A DNA stretch of 64,000 nucleotides from assembly GCF_900078685.2 (NCBI RefSeq), contig NZ_LT546166.1, positions 2,138,287 through 2,202,286 of the forward strand, in the 5' to 3' direction. Made by a program: the position numbers and the translations under genes. How positions within the stretch are numbered: the stretch's first letter is position 1; each line of letters begins with the position of its first letter. Shown here piece by piece: positions 10,715 to 21,227 of this stretch. The notes beneath the pieces were generated by a model. The model saw only the letters and a program-made list of their open reading frames with translations, had not been told where the DNA came from and did no database searches. The stretch comes from Mycolicibacter icosiumassiliensis (GTDB lineage: Bacteria > Actinomycetota > Actinomycetes > Mycobacteriales > Mycobacteriaceae).

Positions 10715-12297
10715 TTCATAACCTCCATGTTGCGTTTGACCTCGAGCCGCCGCAGCTTCCCCGACGATGTCCGGGGCAGCGATCCCGGTGCCAGGAACAC
10801 CACATCGGCGGGCACCACCCCGCATTGGGACGCCACCCGGGAGATCAGGTCGGCACGCGCGCCGGCCTCGTCGCGGCCACGGAACTCCGCGGCGATCACC
10901 AGCCCCGGGCGGATTCCGTCCGTGCCGACCGCCACCACTGCACCCTCACGGACCCCACGCACTTCGGCGGCCACCCGCTCGATCTCGGTGGGAAACACAT
11001 TGCGGCCGGCGATCGAGATGATCTCTTTGGCCCGGCCACAGACCACCAGGCCGGCGTCGGTGAAGTAGCCGAGGTCGCCGGTGCCAAACCAGGCGTCCGG
11101 GTCTTGCGCCGGCTGGCCGAGGTAGCCCGACATCATCGAGGTTCCGCGGATCTCGATCTCACCGACTTCGCGTTGCGGTAGCTGCTCGTGGCGTTCGGCC
11201 ACCGGACTGATGCGGACCTGCATCCCGGGAATCGGCTCGCCGAGCACCGCATGCCGGCGCACGGCCTTGGCGTCATCGCCTGCCGCGTCGGCAATTTCGT
11301 CGTATTGCAGACCGGTGCCCGGCCGTGGCGCGGTCACCGCACAGGTGGCCTCGGCCAAGCCGTAGGACGGCATCAGTGCACCGGGGTTCAGGCCGAACTT
11401 GCCGAGTTCGGTGACGAATCGCTCCAGTCCCGCGCAGTCGACCGGTTCGCCCCCGTTGATCGCGACCCGCAGCCGGCCCAGGTCCACGTCGGGGACTCGT
11501 CGGGCATATTTGCCGATCACGCCGTAGGCGAAATTGGGTGCGGCGGTCATGGTGGCCCGGCTGTCGTGCAGCCAGCTCAACCAGCGAAACGGCGAGGCGG
11601 CGAATGCCGCGGTGGGCGCCAACCACTGTTCCGAGCCGGTCAGTGCCGCGCTGAGCAGGAAGGTCAGCCCCATGTCGTGGTACAGCGGCAGCCAGCTGCA
11701 GCCGACATCGTCCGCCGGCTCCACCCCGACGTGCTGGCTCAAGCCAGCGACGTTTGCCAGCACCGCGGCCGGTGAGAGCTGGGCGGTGCGCGGGGTGCCG
11801 GTGGACCCGGCGGTGCCCTGCAATACCGCGGGCACGTCGGCGTCGGCGCTGACCCGGTTGACCGAACGACCGGCGCCGGCGGCGGCCGCAACATCGGCCA
11901 CCGCCAGAAGCCGACCGCTCTCCTGGGCGCGCAGCAGGTCCAACACCGGTCCGTGGCTCAGCACCGTGCGGACACCAACGCCGTGGAAGCGATCCAGGGT
12001 TGCCTGTGCCCAGTGCTGGGGGTCGGCGCCGCGGACCGGTCCGGGCAGGATCGACACGCTGCGGCCGGCCAACCAGGCGCCCTGAATCGCGGCGACCAAA
12101 TCTGCGTTCGGCTCACCGACCAGCCCTACGGCCCCGTCATCATCGCCGTCCAGGATCCGGGCAGCCACGCTTTCGGCCCGGGCGTGCACCTGCTGCCACG
12201 GGTGACGATTCCATGCTCCGGCGTCGGCGTCGAAGACCACCAGGTCGTGCTCCGACCCGGTCATCGCCCGGGTCAGGGCGCTGGCCAGCACACTCAC
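10711..12297 (-). CDS. mbtM: MbtM fatty acyl-AMP ligase
   Basis: Activates a long-chain fatty acid and loads it onto MbtL for the mycobactin lipid tail. 528 aa, FadD33-type: adenylation loop [30 protein letters not shown] (hallmark of acyl-AMP ligases), [31 protein letters not shown] and C-terminal [13 protein letters not shown] with the catalytic lysine. The GTG start overlaps the mbtL stop and its stop overlaps the mbtN start (both GTGA), so the three genes are translationally coupled. Confidence 0.95.
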   Translation of the reverse strand: MSVLASALTRAMTGSEHDLVVFDADAGAWNRHPWQQVHARAESVAARILDGDDDGAVGLVGEPNADLVAAIQGAWLAGRSVSILPGPVRGADPQHWAQATLDRFHGVGVRTVLSHGPVLDLLRAQESGRLLAVADVAAAAGAGRSVNRVSADADVPAVLQGTAGSTGTPRTAQLSPAAVLANVAGLSQHVGVEPADDVGCSWLPLYHDMGLTFLLSAALTGSEQWLAPTAAFAASPFRWLSWLHDSRATMTAAPNFAYGVIGKYARRVPDVDLGRLRVAINGGEPVDCAGLERFVTELGKFGLNPGALMPSYGLAEATCAVTAPRPGTGLQYDEIADAAGDDAKAVRRHAVLGEPIPGMQVRISPVAERHEQLPQREVGEIEIRGTSMMSGYLGQPAQDPDAWFGTGDLGYFTDAGLVVCGRAKEIISIAGRNVFPTEIERVAAEVRGVREGAVVAVGTDGIRPGLVIAAEFRGRDEAGARADLISRVASQCGVVPADVVFLAPGSLPRTSSGKLRRLEVKRNMEVMK

Positions 12298-12554
12298 GCG
12301 TCGGCGGGGGCTTTCGCCCGGATGGCGGCCTCAAGGTCCCCGACCGTGTCGCAGTTCAACAGGTCTTCCTCGGACAGCGCTACACCCAGCCGATCCTCAA
12401 TGGCGACCATGCCGATGGCGAAGGCCACGGAATCGAGGCCGACGTCGTCCACCAGCCGCGACTCCGGAGTCACGCGGCCCAGATCGACCTGCAGGTCGTC
12501 TCGCAAGATCTCACGCAGCGCATTGTTGATGGCATCGGGGGATGAAGCGCTCAT
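12294..12554 (-). CDS. mbtL: MbtL acyl carrier protein
   Basis: 86-aa acyl carrier protein that holds the fatty acid during activation (MbtM), desaturation (MbtN) and transfer (MbtK). The phosphopantetheine site is DSVAF within [12 protein letters not shown] (Ser42). ATG start at 12552-12554; its stop overlaps the GTG of mbtM. First gene of the operon, with IdeR boxes 30-90 bp upstream. Confidence 0.93.
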   Translation of the reverse strand: MSASSPDAINNALREILRDDLQVDLGRVTPESRLVDDVGLDSVAFAIGMVAIEDRLGVALSEEDLLNCDTVGDLEAAIRAKAPADA

Positions 12555-12583
12555 GTTGAGGGACGCTACACCAAACCCCTAAC

Positions 12584-12602
12584 TAAGGTTAGCTTGCCCT
12601 AT
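12584..12602. promoter_or_regulatory. IdeR iron box upstream of mbtL
   Basis: TAAGGTTAGCTTGCCCTAT matches the degenerate IdeR consensus (TWAGGTWAGSCTWACCTWA) at 15 of 19 positions. It starts 30 bp upstream of mbtL and should control mbtLMN. Confidence 0.7.
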
Positions 12603-12625
12603 CTTGTGACTCCCGACACTTAGAC

Positions 12626-12644
12626 TAAGGCTAGGCTTGCCTGC
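12626..12644. promoter_or_regulatory. Second IdeR-like box between mbtL and the exported protein
   Basis: TAAGGCTAGGCTTGCCTGC matches the degenerate IdeR consensus at 15 of 19 positions. It is 84 bp upstream of the plus-strand gene at 12728 and 72 bp upstream of mbtL, so it may serve either or both. Confidence 0.6.
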
Positions 12645-12727
12645 TGTTTGCTCTCATGGTTAACGTTAGCCATCGTTCCACATAGACAGGAACCTCACAT
12701 CAGATGAGGACACGATAAGGAGAAACA

Positions 12728-13657
12728 ATGCAGCTCGCAATCGCCGCAGGATCGACCGATCCCGGCACCGCGTCGACCGCCCGGGCCACGGGGCTCCTGG
12801 CAGCCGGAATCGCCCTGGCCAGCGCCGGCGTGATCGCCGTCAACCCGGTCGCCCCGATGATCGGCGCTGTCGCCCACCAGCCCGCCGTCGAACTCACCGC
12901 CACCACTGGCGAGAACCTCGACCACCTGATGGACCTGCTCACCGGCCCGAGCCCGGTCTTCTCGGCCCTGGGTGACCTGGGCAGCTACTACGGCCAGACC
13001 GTCAGCAACAGCTTCGACGGCGTGCTGAACGGCCTCGAAATCATGTGGTCCGGCGGTGGCGCGGTCAAGGGCCTGGAGAACATCCTCCCGCAGGTCATGG
13101 AGTTCCTTCAGCAGGGTGACTTCACCAATGCCTGGAACCTGATCAACTGGGACATGTTGTTCGACATGAACAACATCTTCCAGCCGCTCTTCGACCACAC
13201 CGTGCGTGGCACCGGCGAATTCGTGCCCGGCGTGTTCGGCATCGGCGCCGACCTGACCAATGTCTGGGCGGCCGTACAGGAGATCTTCGGCGACTTCAGC
13301 TTCTGGAAGACCTCCGCCAAGTACCTGACGGAACCGCTCATCGGCTTCATGTTCGCGTTGTCAGAAAATCTGACCGGCGTGCCCGACGGTGTGGAACACG
13401 TGGCGCAGGACCCGTTCGACGCACTGCTCAACGGCTACATCACCTGGGACTCCGACACCGGCGAAGACACCGGCCAGTGGTGGGGCCTGCTTACCGAGAA
13501 GGGCACCGTCTCCTACTTCCTCGACTTCCTGCCGGAGAAGTTCGCCGACGCGCTCACCTCGACCATCCCGGTGCCGGACGTGGATGTCGACCCGGGTTCG
13601 TCGGCGGCCGACGCCAGCCTGCTGGACCTGGGCTGGCTCGGCGGGCTGTTCAACTAA
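12728..13657 (+). CDS. Exported mycobacterial protein of unknown function, porin GjpA-like at best
   Basis: 309 aa. An N-terminal hydrophobic stretch GLLAAGIALASAGVIAVNPVAP (residues about 22-43) is followed by a mostly acidic, Trp/Phe-rich, helical body without recognisable catalytic motifs. This N-terminal pattern recurs in mycobacterial exported proteins, some of which annotation pipelines call outer-membrane porin GjpA; I recall this only loosely. AAGGAG lies just before ATG 12728. It is divergent from mbtL across two IdeR boxes, so a role in iron starvation is plausible (inference). Two strong hairpins follow it. Confidence 0.75.
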   Translation: MQLAIAAGSTDPGTASTARATGLLAAGIALASAGVIAVNPVAPMIGAVAHQPAVELTATTGENLDHLMDLLTGPSPVFSALGDLGSYYGQTVSNSFDGVLNGLEIMWSGGGAVKGLENILPQVMEFLQQGDFTNAWNLINWDMLFDMNNIFQPLFDHTVRGTGEFVPGVFGIGADLTNVWAAVQEIFGDFSFWKTSAKYLTEPLIGFMFALSENLTGVPDGVEHVAQDPFDALLNGYITWDSDTGEDTGQWWGLLTEKGTVSYFLDFLPEKFADALTSTIPVPDVDVDPGSSAADASLLDLGWLGGLFN

Positions 13658-13679
13658 GTAGTACCGCACCACCGGTCTC

Positions 13680-13710
13680 GCGCGAGCGCTGGCGACCCCA
13701 GCGCTCGCGC
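13680..13710 (+). terminator. Strong hairpin 1 after the exported protein gene
   Basis: GCGCGAGCGCTGG (13680-13692) and its perfect 13-bp complement (13698-13710) around CGACC. It starts 22 bp past the stop at 13657. No U-tract, as is common in mycobacteria. Confidence 0.7.
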
Positions 13711-13717
13711 AGCACCA

Positions 13718-13756
13718 GAGCCGGGTTCGGGCCCCTAGCAGGCCCGAGCCCGGCTC
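13718..13756 (+). terminator. Strong hairpin 2 after the exported protein gene
   Basis: GAGCCGGGTTCGGGCC (13718-13733) pairs with 13741-13756 over 16 bp with one G-U, loop CCTAGCA. It stands directly behind hairpin 1; together they look like a tandem terminator isolating the next operon. Confidence 0.65.
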
Positions 13757-13763
13757 AAAACAA

Positions 13764-13803
13764 TGCCATTGACTAATGGCACCATTGACTGTTGACTCAG
13801 TCA
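13764..13803. promoter_or_regulatory. Repeat-rich promoter/operator region of the SDR operon
   Basis: Within 40 bp there is an inverted repeat TGCCATT-GACT-AATGGCA (13764-13781), two direct copies of CCATTGACT (13766-13774, 13782-13790) and a small palindrome TGACTCAGTCA (13793-13803) ending just before the ATG at 13805. Such density suggests a regulator site; the MerR-type protein encoded at the operon's end is the obvious candidate (inference). Confidence 0.55.
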
Positions 13804-13804
13804 C

Positions 13805-14662
13805 ATGATCCTTGGCCGATCGCCCAAACGCAGCCATGGGGCTTCCGCCGTCGTCACCGGCGCCGGGAGCGGTATCGGAGCCGCATTCGCCATCGAACTC
13901 GCCCGCCGCGGCAGCGCCGTGGTCTGCAGCGACATCAACGATGACGCCGCCCAGCGCACCGTCGAGACCATCGCGGGCGCGGGCGGTCGGGCCACCGCCG
14001 TGCACTGCGACGTCTCGCAGCTCGACGAGGTTACCGCGCTGGCCGACGCCGCGCAGTCCTGGTTCGGCCACCCGCCCACCCTGGTGATCAACAACGCCGG
14101 CGTCGGCGCCGGCGGGCAGCCGATCGGCACCCTGTCGCTGGACGACTGGAACTGGACGCTGGGCATCAACCTGTGGGGCCCGATCCACGGCTGCCACGTC
14201 TTCACCCCGATCCTGCGTGCGGCGGGCCTCGAGCAACCCCGCGGCATCATCAACGTCGCTTCCGCCGCATCGTTCGGCGCCGCTCCGGACATGGCGGCCT
14301 ACAACGTCAGCAAGGCCGGCGTGCTGTCGCTGTCGGAGACCTTGGCGGCCGAGCTGTCCGGTACCGGAATCGGTGTCACGGTGCTGTGCCCGACCTTTGT
14401 CAAGACCAACATCGTCGAATCCGGCCGGATCACCGCCCAATCCAGCGAGGCAGCGAACCGGTTGATGCGCTGGACCGGGCTCTCGGCCGGGCGCGTTGCC
14501 CGCGACTGCCTGGACACCCACGACCGCGGTGGCCTGTATTGCATGCCGCAGCTGGACGCCAAGATCGGCTGGAACATCAAACGTTTCGCGCCGGAGACGT
14601 TCACCCGGACCATCGGGCTGGCATTTCGTGCCAGTGCGGCATTGCCAGGACGGACCGACTGA
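13805..14662 (+). CDS. SDR-family NAD(P)-dependent oxidoreductase
   Basis: 285-aa classical short-chain dehydrogenase. Cofactor motif TGAGSGIG at residues 18-25, an acidic D after the second strand (CSDIND, suggesting NAD preference), NNAGVG near residue 97, and the catalytic Ser (VASAASFGA) and YNVSK pair. Substrate unknown. First gene of a tight cassette with a ferritin-like diiron protein (11 bp gap), a flavin monooxygenase (1 bp gap) and a MerR-type regulator (overlap), suggesting oxidative breakdown or modification of a lipid or alicyclic substrate. Confidence 0.88.
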   Translation: MILGRSPKRSHGASAVVTGAGSGIGAAFAIELARRGSAVVCSDINDDAAQRTVETIAGAGGRATAVHCDVSQLDEVTALADAAQSWFGHPPTLVINNAGVGAGGQPIGTLSLDDWNWTLGINLWGPIHGCHVFTPILRAAGLEQPRGIINVASAASFGAAPDMAAYNVSKAGVLSLSETLAAELSGTGIGVTVLCPTFVKTNIVESGRITAQSSEAANRLMRWTGLSAGRVARDCLDTHDRGGLYCMPQLDAKIGWNIKRFAPETFTRTIGLAFRASAALPGRTD

Positions 14663-14673
14663 AGGAGAAGCAG

Positions 14674-15594
14674 ATGGCTCTCGACATGGACGTCATGCTC
14701 ACCAAGATCAAGGATCGGCAGTGGGCGCTGGCCGATATCGACTGGGACGCACCGGGAGCCGAGCTGATCCGCCCCGAGATGGCCCCCAAGCTCAAGAAAT
14801 TCATGGCCGACCTGTGCTGGATCGAGAACATCGGCGCCCGCGGCTTCGCGGCCATGGCACGCAAGGCGCCCACCTCGACGCTGGCCGAGATCTACCGGTA
14901 CTTCCACGCCGAGGAGCAACGCCACGCCAACGCCGAGCTGGCGCTGATGAAGCGCTGGGGCATGCTCGACGACGGCGAAATACCCGAGCCCAACGTCAAC
15001 ATCCGGCTGGCGATGCAATGGCTGGACGACTACTCCGACGATTTGCCGCTGTCGGTGCTGGGCACGGTGATCCCGATGCTGGAGGTCGCACTCGACGGGG
15101 CGCTGCTGAAGTTCCTGCTCGACGAGGTCGACGACCCGGTCTGCCATCAGGTGTTCGAGAAGATCAACAACGACGAATCTCGGCATATCGCCGTCGATTT
15201 CGAGGTGTTGGAGATGATCGGGCACGCCGACGCCCGCAGGCTGGCGATCGAGTTCGTCGGCACCGTCGCCTCGCCGTCGCTGATCGTGGGCGCGCTCATC
15301 TCGATCCCGCTACTTAACCGGATCCGCAACGAGGTGATCGGCATGGGATTGGACCCCCAGCGGCTCTACTCGGCGCTGATGCGTTTCACACAGTTCGGCG
15401 AACGCGGCGAACACGCCCGGCGGGTGCCGGCCTATCAGGTGGTCAAGCGCTACTCGGGCTGGATGGCCAACCCGGACAGCCCGTATCACCTGCTGGCCAA
15501 TCCGGCGGTGTGGCTGTCCGGCTTCTATCCCAAGCGGCTGCTCAAGCCGATCCCGAGCTGGTTCAAAGAGCTGACCCACGAGCCGGCGGCCTGA
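14674..15594 (+). CDS. Ferritin-like diiron protein, possible oxygenase
   Basis: 306 aa with a complete helical-bundle diiron ligand set: Glu51 (WIENIG), Glu81/His84 (EEQRH), Glu137 (MLEVALD) and Glu168/His171 (DESRH). This E, ExxH, E, ExxH layout is that of ferritin-like oxidases and oxygenases (AurF-like arylamine oxygenases are one possibility). ATG 14674 follows GAAGGAG and leaves 11 bp to the SDR stop. The substrate cannot be read from sequence. Being bracketed by an SDR and a monooxygenase suggests it performs or supports an oxidation in the same pathway. Confidence 0.8.
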   Translation: MALDMDVMLTKIKDRQWALADIDWDAPGAELIRPEMAPKLKKFMADLCWIENIGARGFAAMARKAPTSTLAEIYRYFHAEEQRHANAELALMKRWGMLDDGEIPEPNVNIRLAMQWLDDYSDDLPLSVLGTVIPMLEVALDGALLKFLLDEVDDPVCHQVFEKINNDESRHIAVDFEVLEMIGHADARRLAIEFVGTVASPSLIVGALISIPLLNRIRNEVIGMGLDPQRLYSALMRFTQFGERGEHARRVPAYQVVKRYSGWMANPDSPYHLLANPAVWLSGFYPKRLLKPIPSWFKELTHEPAA

Positions 15595-15595
15595 G

Positions 15596-17062
15596 GTGGC
15601 GCGCGCACCCGTCTACCAGACGCTGATCGTGGGCGCCGGGTTCAGCGGGATCGGTGCGGCGATCAAGCTGGCCGAAGCCGGCATCGGCGACGACGAGATC
15701 GTGATCCTGGAGCGCAGCGACCGGGTCGGTGGAACCTGGCGCGACACCCGCTATCCCGGTGCGGCCTGCGACATTCCGTCGCTGCTGTATTCCTTCTCGT
15801 TCGTCGCCAATCCCGGCTGGTCGCGGGCCTATCCGTCGGCCAGCGAGATCTATGCGCACATCGAGGACATGGTGGACTGGTTCGACCTGCGCCGCCACAT
15901 CCGGTTCGGCACCGAGGTCACCGGGTTGGCGTTCGACGAAGACACCGGGGCGTGGACCGTGTCGGCGGGACGCAAGAAATTTCGGGCCCGCACCGTGGTG
16001 CTGGCGGCGGGCCCACTACCCGACTCCAGCTTCCCCGCCATCCGCGGCCTGGACACCTACACCGGCCACAAAATCCACAGCGCCCGTTGGGATCACGACT
16101 ACGACTTCACCGACAAGAAGGTTGCGGTCGTCGGCACCGGCGCCAGCGCGGTGCAGATCATCCCGGAGTTGGTCAAGCAAGCCGGCTTCGTCAAGGTCTT
16201 CCAGCGCACCCCCGGCTGGGTGATCCCACGACTGGATGTGGCCATGCCGCCGGTGGTACAAGAGCTGTTCGCCAAAGTCCCCGCCGCCCAGCAGCTCGCC
16301 CGCCAAGCACTGTTCTGGGGGCACGAGGCCAGCGCCACCGCGCTGGTGTGGAACACCCCGCTGAGCAGCCTGGTGGCCCAGCTGGGCAAAGCCCACCTGC
16401 GGGCTACCGTCAAAGATCCCTGGCTGCGCCGTCAGCTCACCCCGGACTTCACCCCCGGTTGCAAACGCATGCTGGTCTCCAGTGACTACTATCCCGCGCT
16501 GCAACGCGACAACTGCAAGCTGATCGACTGGCCGATCGCCGCCATGAGCCCAGCCGGCATCCGCACCAGCGACGGCGTGGAGCACCACCTCGACGCCATC
16601 GTCTTCGCAACCGGCTACGACGTGCACCTGACCGGCCCACCGTTTCCGGTCACCGGGCTCGGCGGCAGGGCGTTGGCCGACGAGTGGACCCGCGGCGCCC
16701 AGGCCTTCAAGAGCATTCAGGCACACGGCTACCCGAACCTGTTCTTCATGACCGGCCCCAACTCCGGGCCGGGCCACAATTCGCTGCTGGTCTACGTCGA
16801 AGGGCAGATCGACTACGTGGTGCGTGCCGTCGGCGCGATCCGCGGCGGAAGCCTGCGCTATCTGGATGTGCGTGACGATGTGCAACGCCGCCACAACAAG
16901 CAGATTCAGCGGCGACTGGGCAAGACGACCTGGATGTCGGGCTGTCGCAGCTGGTATCTGACCGAAGACGGTTTTAACGCGTCGATGTACCCGGGGTTCG
17001 CTACGCAGTATCTTCGGCAGATGCGCAATTTCCGCCTCACCGACTATCACGCGGTGGCATGA
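15596..17062 (+). CDS. Flavin-containing / Baeyer-Villiger-type monooxygenase
   Basis: 488 aa. FAD motif GAGFSG at residues 13-18, then VGGTWRDTRYPGAACDIPS as in Baeyer-Villiger enzymes, the fingerprint FxGxxxHxxxW present as YTGHKIHSARW (Phe replaced by Tyr), a second Rossmann motif GTGASA and the ATGYD motif (FATGYDVHL). Starts at GTG 15596 one base after the diiron gene's stop. Predicted to insert oxygen into a ketone or hydroxylate a heteroatom using NADPH. Ends in an ATGA overlap with the regulator. Confidence 0.9.
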   Translation: MARAPVYQTLIVGAGFSGIGAAIKLAEAGIGDDEIVILERSDRVGGTWRDTRYPGAACDIPSLLYSFSFVANPGWSRAYPSASEIYAHIEDMVDWFDLRRHIRFGTEVTGLAFDEDTGAWTVSAGRKKFRARTVVLAAGPLPDSSFPAIRGLDTYTGHKIHSARWDHDYDFTDKKVAVVGTGASAVQIIPELVKQAGFVKVFQRTPGWVIPRLDVAMPPVVQELFAKVPAAQQLARQALFWGHEASATALVWNTPLSSLVAQLGKAHLRATVKDPWLRRQLTPDFTPGCKRMLVSSDYYPALQRDNCKLIDWPIAAMSPAGIRTSDGVEHHLDAIVFATGYDVHLTGPPFPVTGLGGRALADEWTRGAQAFKSIQAHGYPNLFFMTGPNSGPGHNSLLVYVEGQIDYVVRAVGAIRGGSLRYLDVRDDVQRRHNKQIQRRLGKTTWMSGCRSWYLTEDGFNASMYPGFATQYLRQMRNFRLTDYHAVA

Positions 17063-17955
17063 CCGCACCGGATCGTCCCGCCAAGCCCGACTCCATCGCC
17101 GGGGTGCTGGCGAATCTGCGGCGAGTTCCCCGCCGGGTGCGGCGCGAGTCCCGCGAGGTGATCGAGGCCGCGGTGACGCAGCTCTTCGAGATCGTGGTGC
17201 GTCACCCGGGCGGCAACACGGCATCGCGGGAGTACCGGATCGACGACCTGGCCCGATTGGGCGGCACCACCACCCGCAACGTGCGGGTATACCGGGACCG
17301 GGATCTGCTGCCGCCGCCGCGACGGGTCGGGCGGATCGCGTTGTACAACGACACCCACCTGACCCGGCTGCGGCTGATCACCTCAATGCTCGACCGCGGC
17401 TACACCATCGCGCACGTCAAAGAGATGATCGGCGCCTGGGAGCAGGGCAAGGACCTCGGCGACATCCTGGGACTGGAAAGCGCGATCGCCGGTAGCTGGA
17501 CCACCGAGCGGCCCGAGACCATGCCACGTGCCGAGGCCGAGCGGCGAATCGGCGATCCGCCGGCGATGCAGCGACTGGTGGCGCTCGGGGTGATCCGGCT
17601 CAGCGAGGCCGACTCCCTGGCCACCATTACCCGGCCCAAACTGATCGATGCGTTCAACGAGGTCCGCGGCTACGGCATCGCCATCGACAAGCTCATCGAC
17701 CTCTACGAGCAGTCATTGCCGCACATCGACGCGATCAGCCAGATGTTGGTGCGAGCCGGCGCCGAGCACGTTCTGACCCGGATCCAGCCCGGTGCACCCC
17801 TGCCGCCCGACACCGAGATCGCCGAGCTGATCGGCATGCTGGTGCGGTTTCGCACCCAGGCCGTCGCCTCCGTCACCGCCACCCTGGCCTCGTCGATCGA
17901 ATCGACCATTGAGTCGATGGTCAGCGGCCTGCTCACCGAGTCGCTACTGCACTGA
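17059..17955 (+). CDS. MerR-family transcriptional regulator
   Basis: 298 aa. A winged helix-turn-helix with MerR character at about residues 59-125 (YRIDDLARLGGTTTRNVRVY, then RIALYNDTHLTRLRLI), followed by a long C-terminal effector domain with no visible metal-binding cysteines. ATG 17059 overlaps the monooxygenase stop, so it is the last gene of the SDR/diiron/monooxygenase cassette and the likely regulator of it, perhaps acting at 13764-13803. Confidence 0.85.
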   Translation: MTAPDRPAKPDSIAGVLANLRRVPRRVRRESREVIEAAVTQLFEIVVRHPGGNTASREYRIDDLARLGGTTTRNVRVYRDRDLLPPPRRVGRIALYNDTHLTRLRLITSMLDRGYTIAHVKEMIGAWEQGKDLGDILGLESAIAGSWTTERPETMPRAEAERRIGDPPAMQRLVALGVIRLSEADSLATITRPKLIDAFNEVRGYGIAIDKLIDLYEQSLPHIDAISQMLVRAGAEHVLTRIQPGAPLPPDTEIAELIGMLVRFRTQAVASVTATLASSIESTIESMVSGLLTESLLH

Positions 17956-17972
17956 CTCCGCGTTGGATCGCT

Positions 17973-18286
<314 letters not shown>

Positions 18287-18312
18287 CTCACCCTGGGGGC
18301 GGGGCGGCAGAT

Positions 18313-19684
<1,372 letters not shown>

Positions 19685-19716
19685 TAAGTGACGTGCGCCT
19701 CGCCCCGCGAACCTGC

Positions 19717-20205
19717 TCAGAACGCCTTCAGCAGCGCTGTTCGCGCCTTGACGTGCAACTGCTCGAACTTGGAATTGCGCTGCCGCTCCATCTCCGCGGC
19801 CATCCGATTGCCCAGGTCCTCCAACTCGCTGTCCGACAGGTCTACCGGCGCCGGCGGGGGCACCAGGTCGCGCTCCTCTTCGTCGGCGTGGGCCTCCAGG
19901 ACCGTGAGGAAGGAGTTCCACTCGTCGACGTGGCGAGGAGAGCTGGCCGGTGTCCGCAACGCCACCGCGAGCTGGTCGTAGATCTGCCGGTGCTCGGCGT
20001 GCGCGATCGCGATCAGCTTGCTGGCGGCCGCCAGCGCCGGATAGTAGATGTCGTCCTCGATCCGCATGTGGATGGTGAACTCCCGCAGCAGTTCATCGAG
20101 AGTCTGCTGCCGTTCCGCGGATCCGACCGGGGCTGCCTTGAACCGGGAGCCCAACCCGCGCAGCACATTGTGGTGGGCACGTAGCACGTCATAGGCGTTG
20201 CTCAC
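19717..20205 (-). CDS. Hemerythrin-like HHE-domain protein
   Basis: About 162 aa; a helical bundle with the HHE metal-ligand pattern: RAHHNVLRGL, FTIHMRIEDDIYYPAL, AHAEHRQIYDQL and VLEAHADEEERDLVP. These proteins bind a diiron or other metal centre and sense or handle oxygen or nitric oxide. GTG 20203-20205 is chosen because it overlaps the upstream gene's stop (GTGA) and follows GAAGGAG. It is co-transcribed with the Rieske/DUF2231 protein, pointing to a joint redox-stress function. Confidence 0.85.
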   Translation of the reverse strand: MSNAYDVLRAHHNVLRGLGSRFKAAPVGSAERQQTLDELLREFTIHMRIEDDIYYPALAAASKLIAIAHAEHRQIYDQLAVALRTPASSPRHVDEWNSFLTVLEAHADEEERDLVPPPAPVDLSDSELEDLGNRMAAEMERQRNSKFEQLHVKARTALLKAF

Positions 20206-21227
20206 TGTGCAATCTCCTTCTCGGTAGCAATTTCTGGGCACTGGAGGGCCTGCGGGGCGAGATACTTGACCCGGCCTTCACCAAGCGGTGTCAGCCCGGC
20301 GTCGCGCAGCTCGACCATTCCGTCGCGCACCCGCGCCTGGTAGCGGGGCAGCGGAGCGGCAGACGGCCCGCGCAGAACCGCACCCGTTTCCACGTCGAAC
20401 TGCGAGCCGTGCCAAGGGCACACGATCCGGCCGCGGTCGACCCAGCCGTCTTCCATCGGCGCGGCCAAGTGCGGGCACAATCCGGCGAACGCCGAGACAC
20501 TGTCGCCGTTGCGGCAGAGCACCACCGCGACGCCGTCGACGTCGATGCGCTTGGGCTTCTTGCCGACCGGAAGGTCCGCCTCTGGAAGCACCGGCGTCCA
20601 GGCGTCGATGCGCAGCCGATCACCGGATTGGTCGATGCCGATTCCGGAGCCGAACACCAGCGCGCCGCCCAGGAATCCACTGGCGGAGGTGATGCCGTAG
20701 CCGACCGCACTGGTCACGATGCCCCGCAACTGCCGCCCACGGCGCCGGTCTCGCCAGGACTGGATGTACAGGCCCGTGGCAACGAGATTCAGCACGCCGT
20801 GCACCAGTCCGATACGCCGGTCCTTGTCGTGGGTGTGCTGCCAGTCGGTCACCCCAGTGGCCGCTGACGCGAAATTGGCCGCGATCCCCAGCCCCAGAGC
20901 GCGCTGGGCGAATCGGGACGCGTCAAGGACCTCCGTCGCGGACTTGCTCGGCAACAGACTCAGCGCATCCAGGGCGACGGTCGTCGCAATGGCACCGGTG
21001 GTCAGCGATGCCAACGGCGGATGCACCGGGTGCCCCAGCCACACGCCGTTCAAGAAGTTGGCCACCCGGTCCCGGGCCCCGCCGAAGGCATTGAACCCGA
21101 AGCTCAGCACGTTCTCCAGCCGGTAGCTGGGCCGGTCCATCCACTCCTGTCGTCCCAGAATTTCCAGCACTCGCCCGCCGGCTCCGTGTGCCCGGTCCGC
21201 GGCGTCTCGCGCCCGTTGAACTGCCAT
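20202..21227 (-). CDS. DUF2231 membrane / Rieske [2Fe-2S] fusion protein
   Basis: 341 aa. An N-terminal region with LGHPVHPPLASLTTGAI and WQHTHDKDRRIGLVHG carries several membrane helices of the DUF2231 type. The C-terminal third is a Rieske domain whose ligands are CPHLAAP and CPWHGSQFD (two Cys, two His). It is likely a membrane-bound electron carrier; the partner is unknown. GGAGGA precedes the ATG. Upstream is a 485-bp AT-richer gap; downstream it overlaps the hemerythrin-like gene. Confidence 0.85.
   Translation of the reverse strand: MAVQRARDAADRAHGAGGRVLEILGRQEWMDRPSYRLENVLSFGFNAFGGARDRVANFLNGVWLGHPVHPPLASLTTGAIATTVALDALSLLPSKSATEVLDASRFAQRALGLGIAANFASAATGVTDWQHTHDKDRRIGLVHGVLNLVATGLYIQSWRDRRRGRQLRGIVTSAVGYGITSASGFLGGALVFGSGIGIDQSGDRLRIDAWTPVLPEADLPVGKKPKRIDVDGVAVVLCRNGDSVSAFAGLCPHLAAPMEDGWVDRGRIVCPWHGSQFDVETGAVLRGPSAAPLPRYQARVRDGMVELRDAGLTPLGEGRVKYLAPQALQCPEIATEKEIAQ

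Noticed and set aside
9410..11068. Plus-strand open frame of about 550 codons
   Set aside because: Antisense to mbtN and mbtM, which are certain from their motifs.
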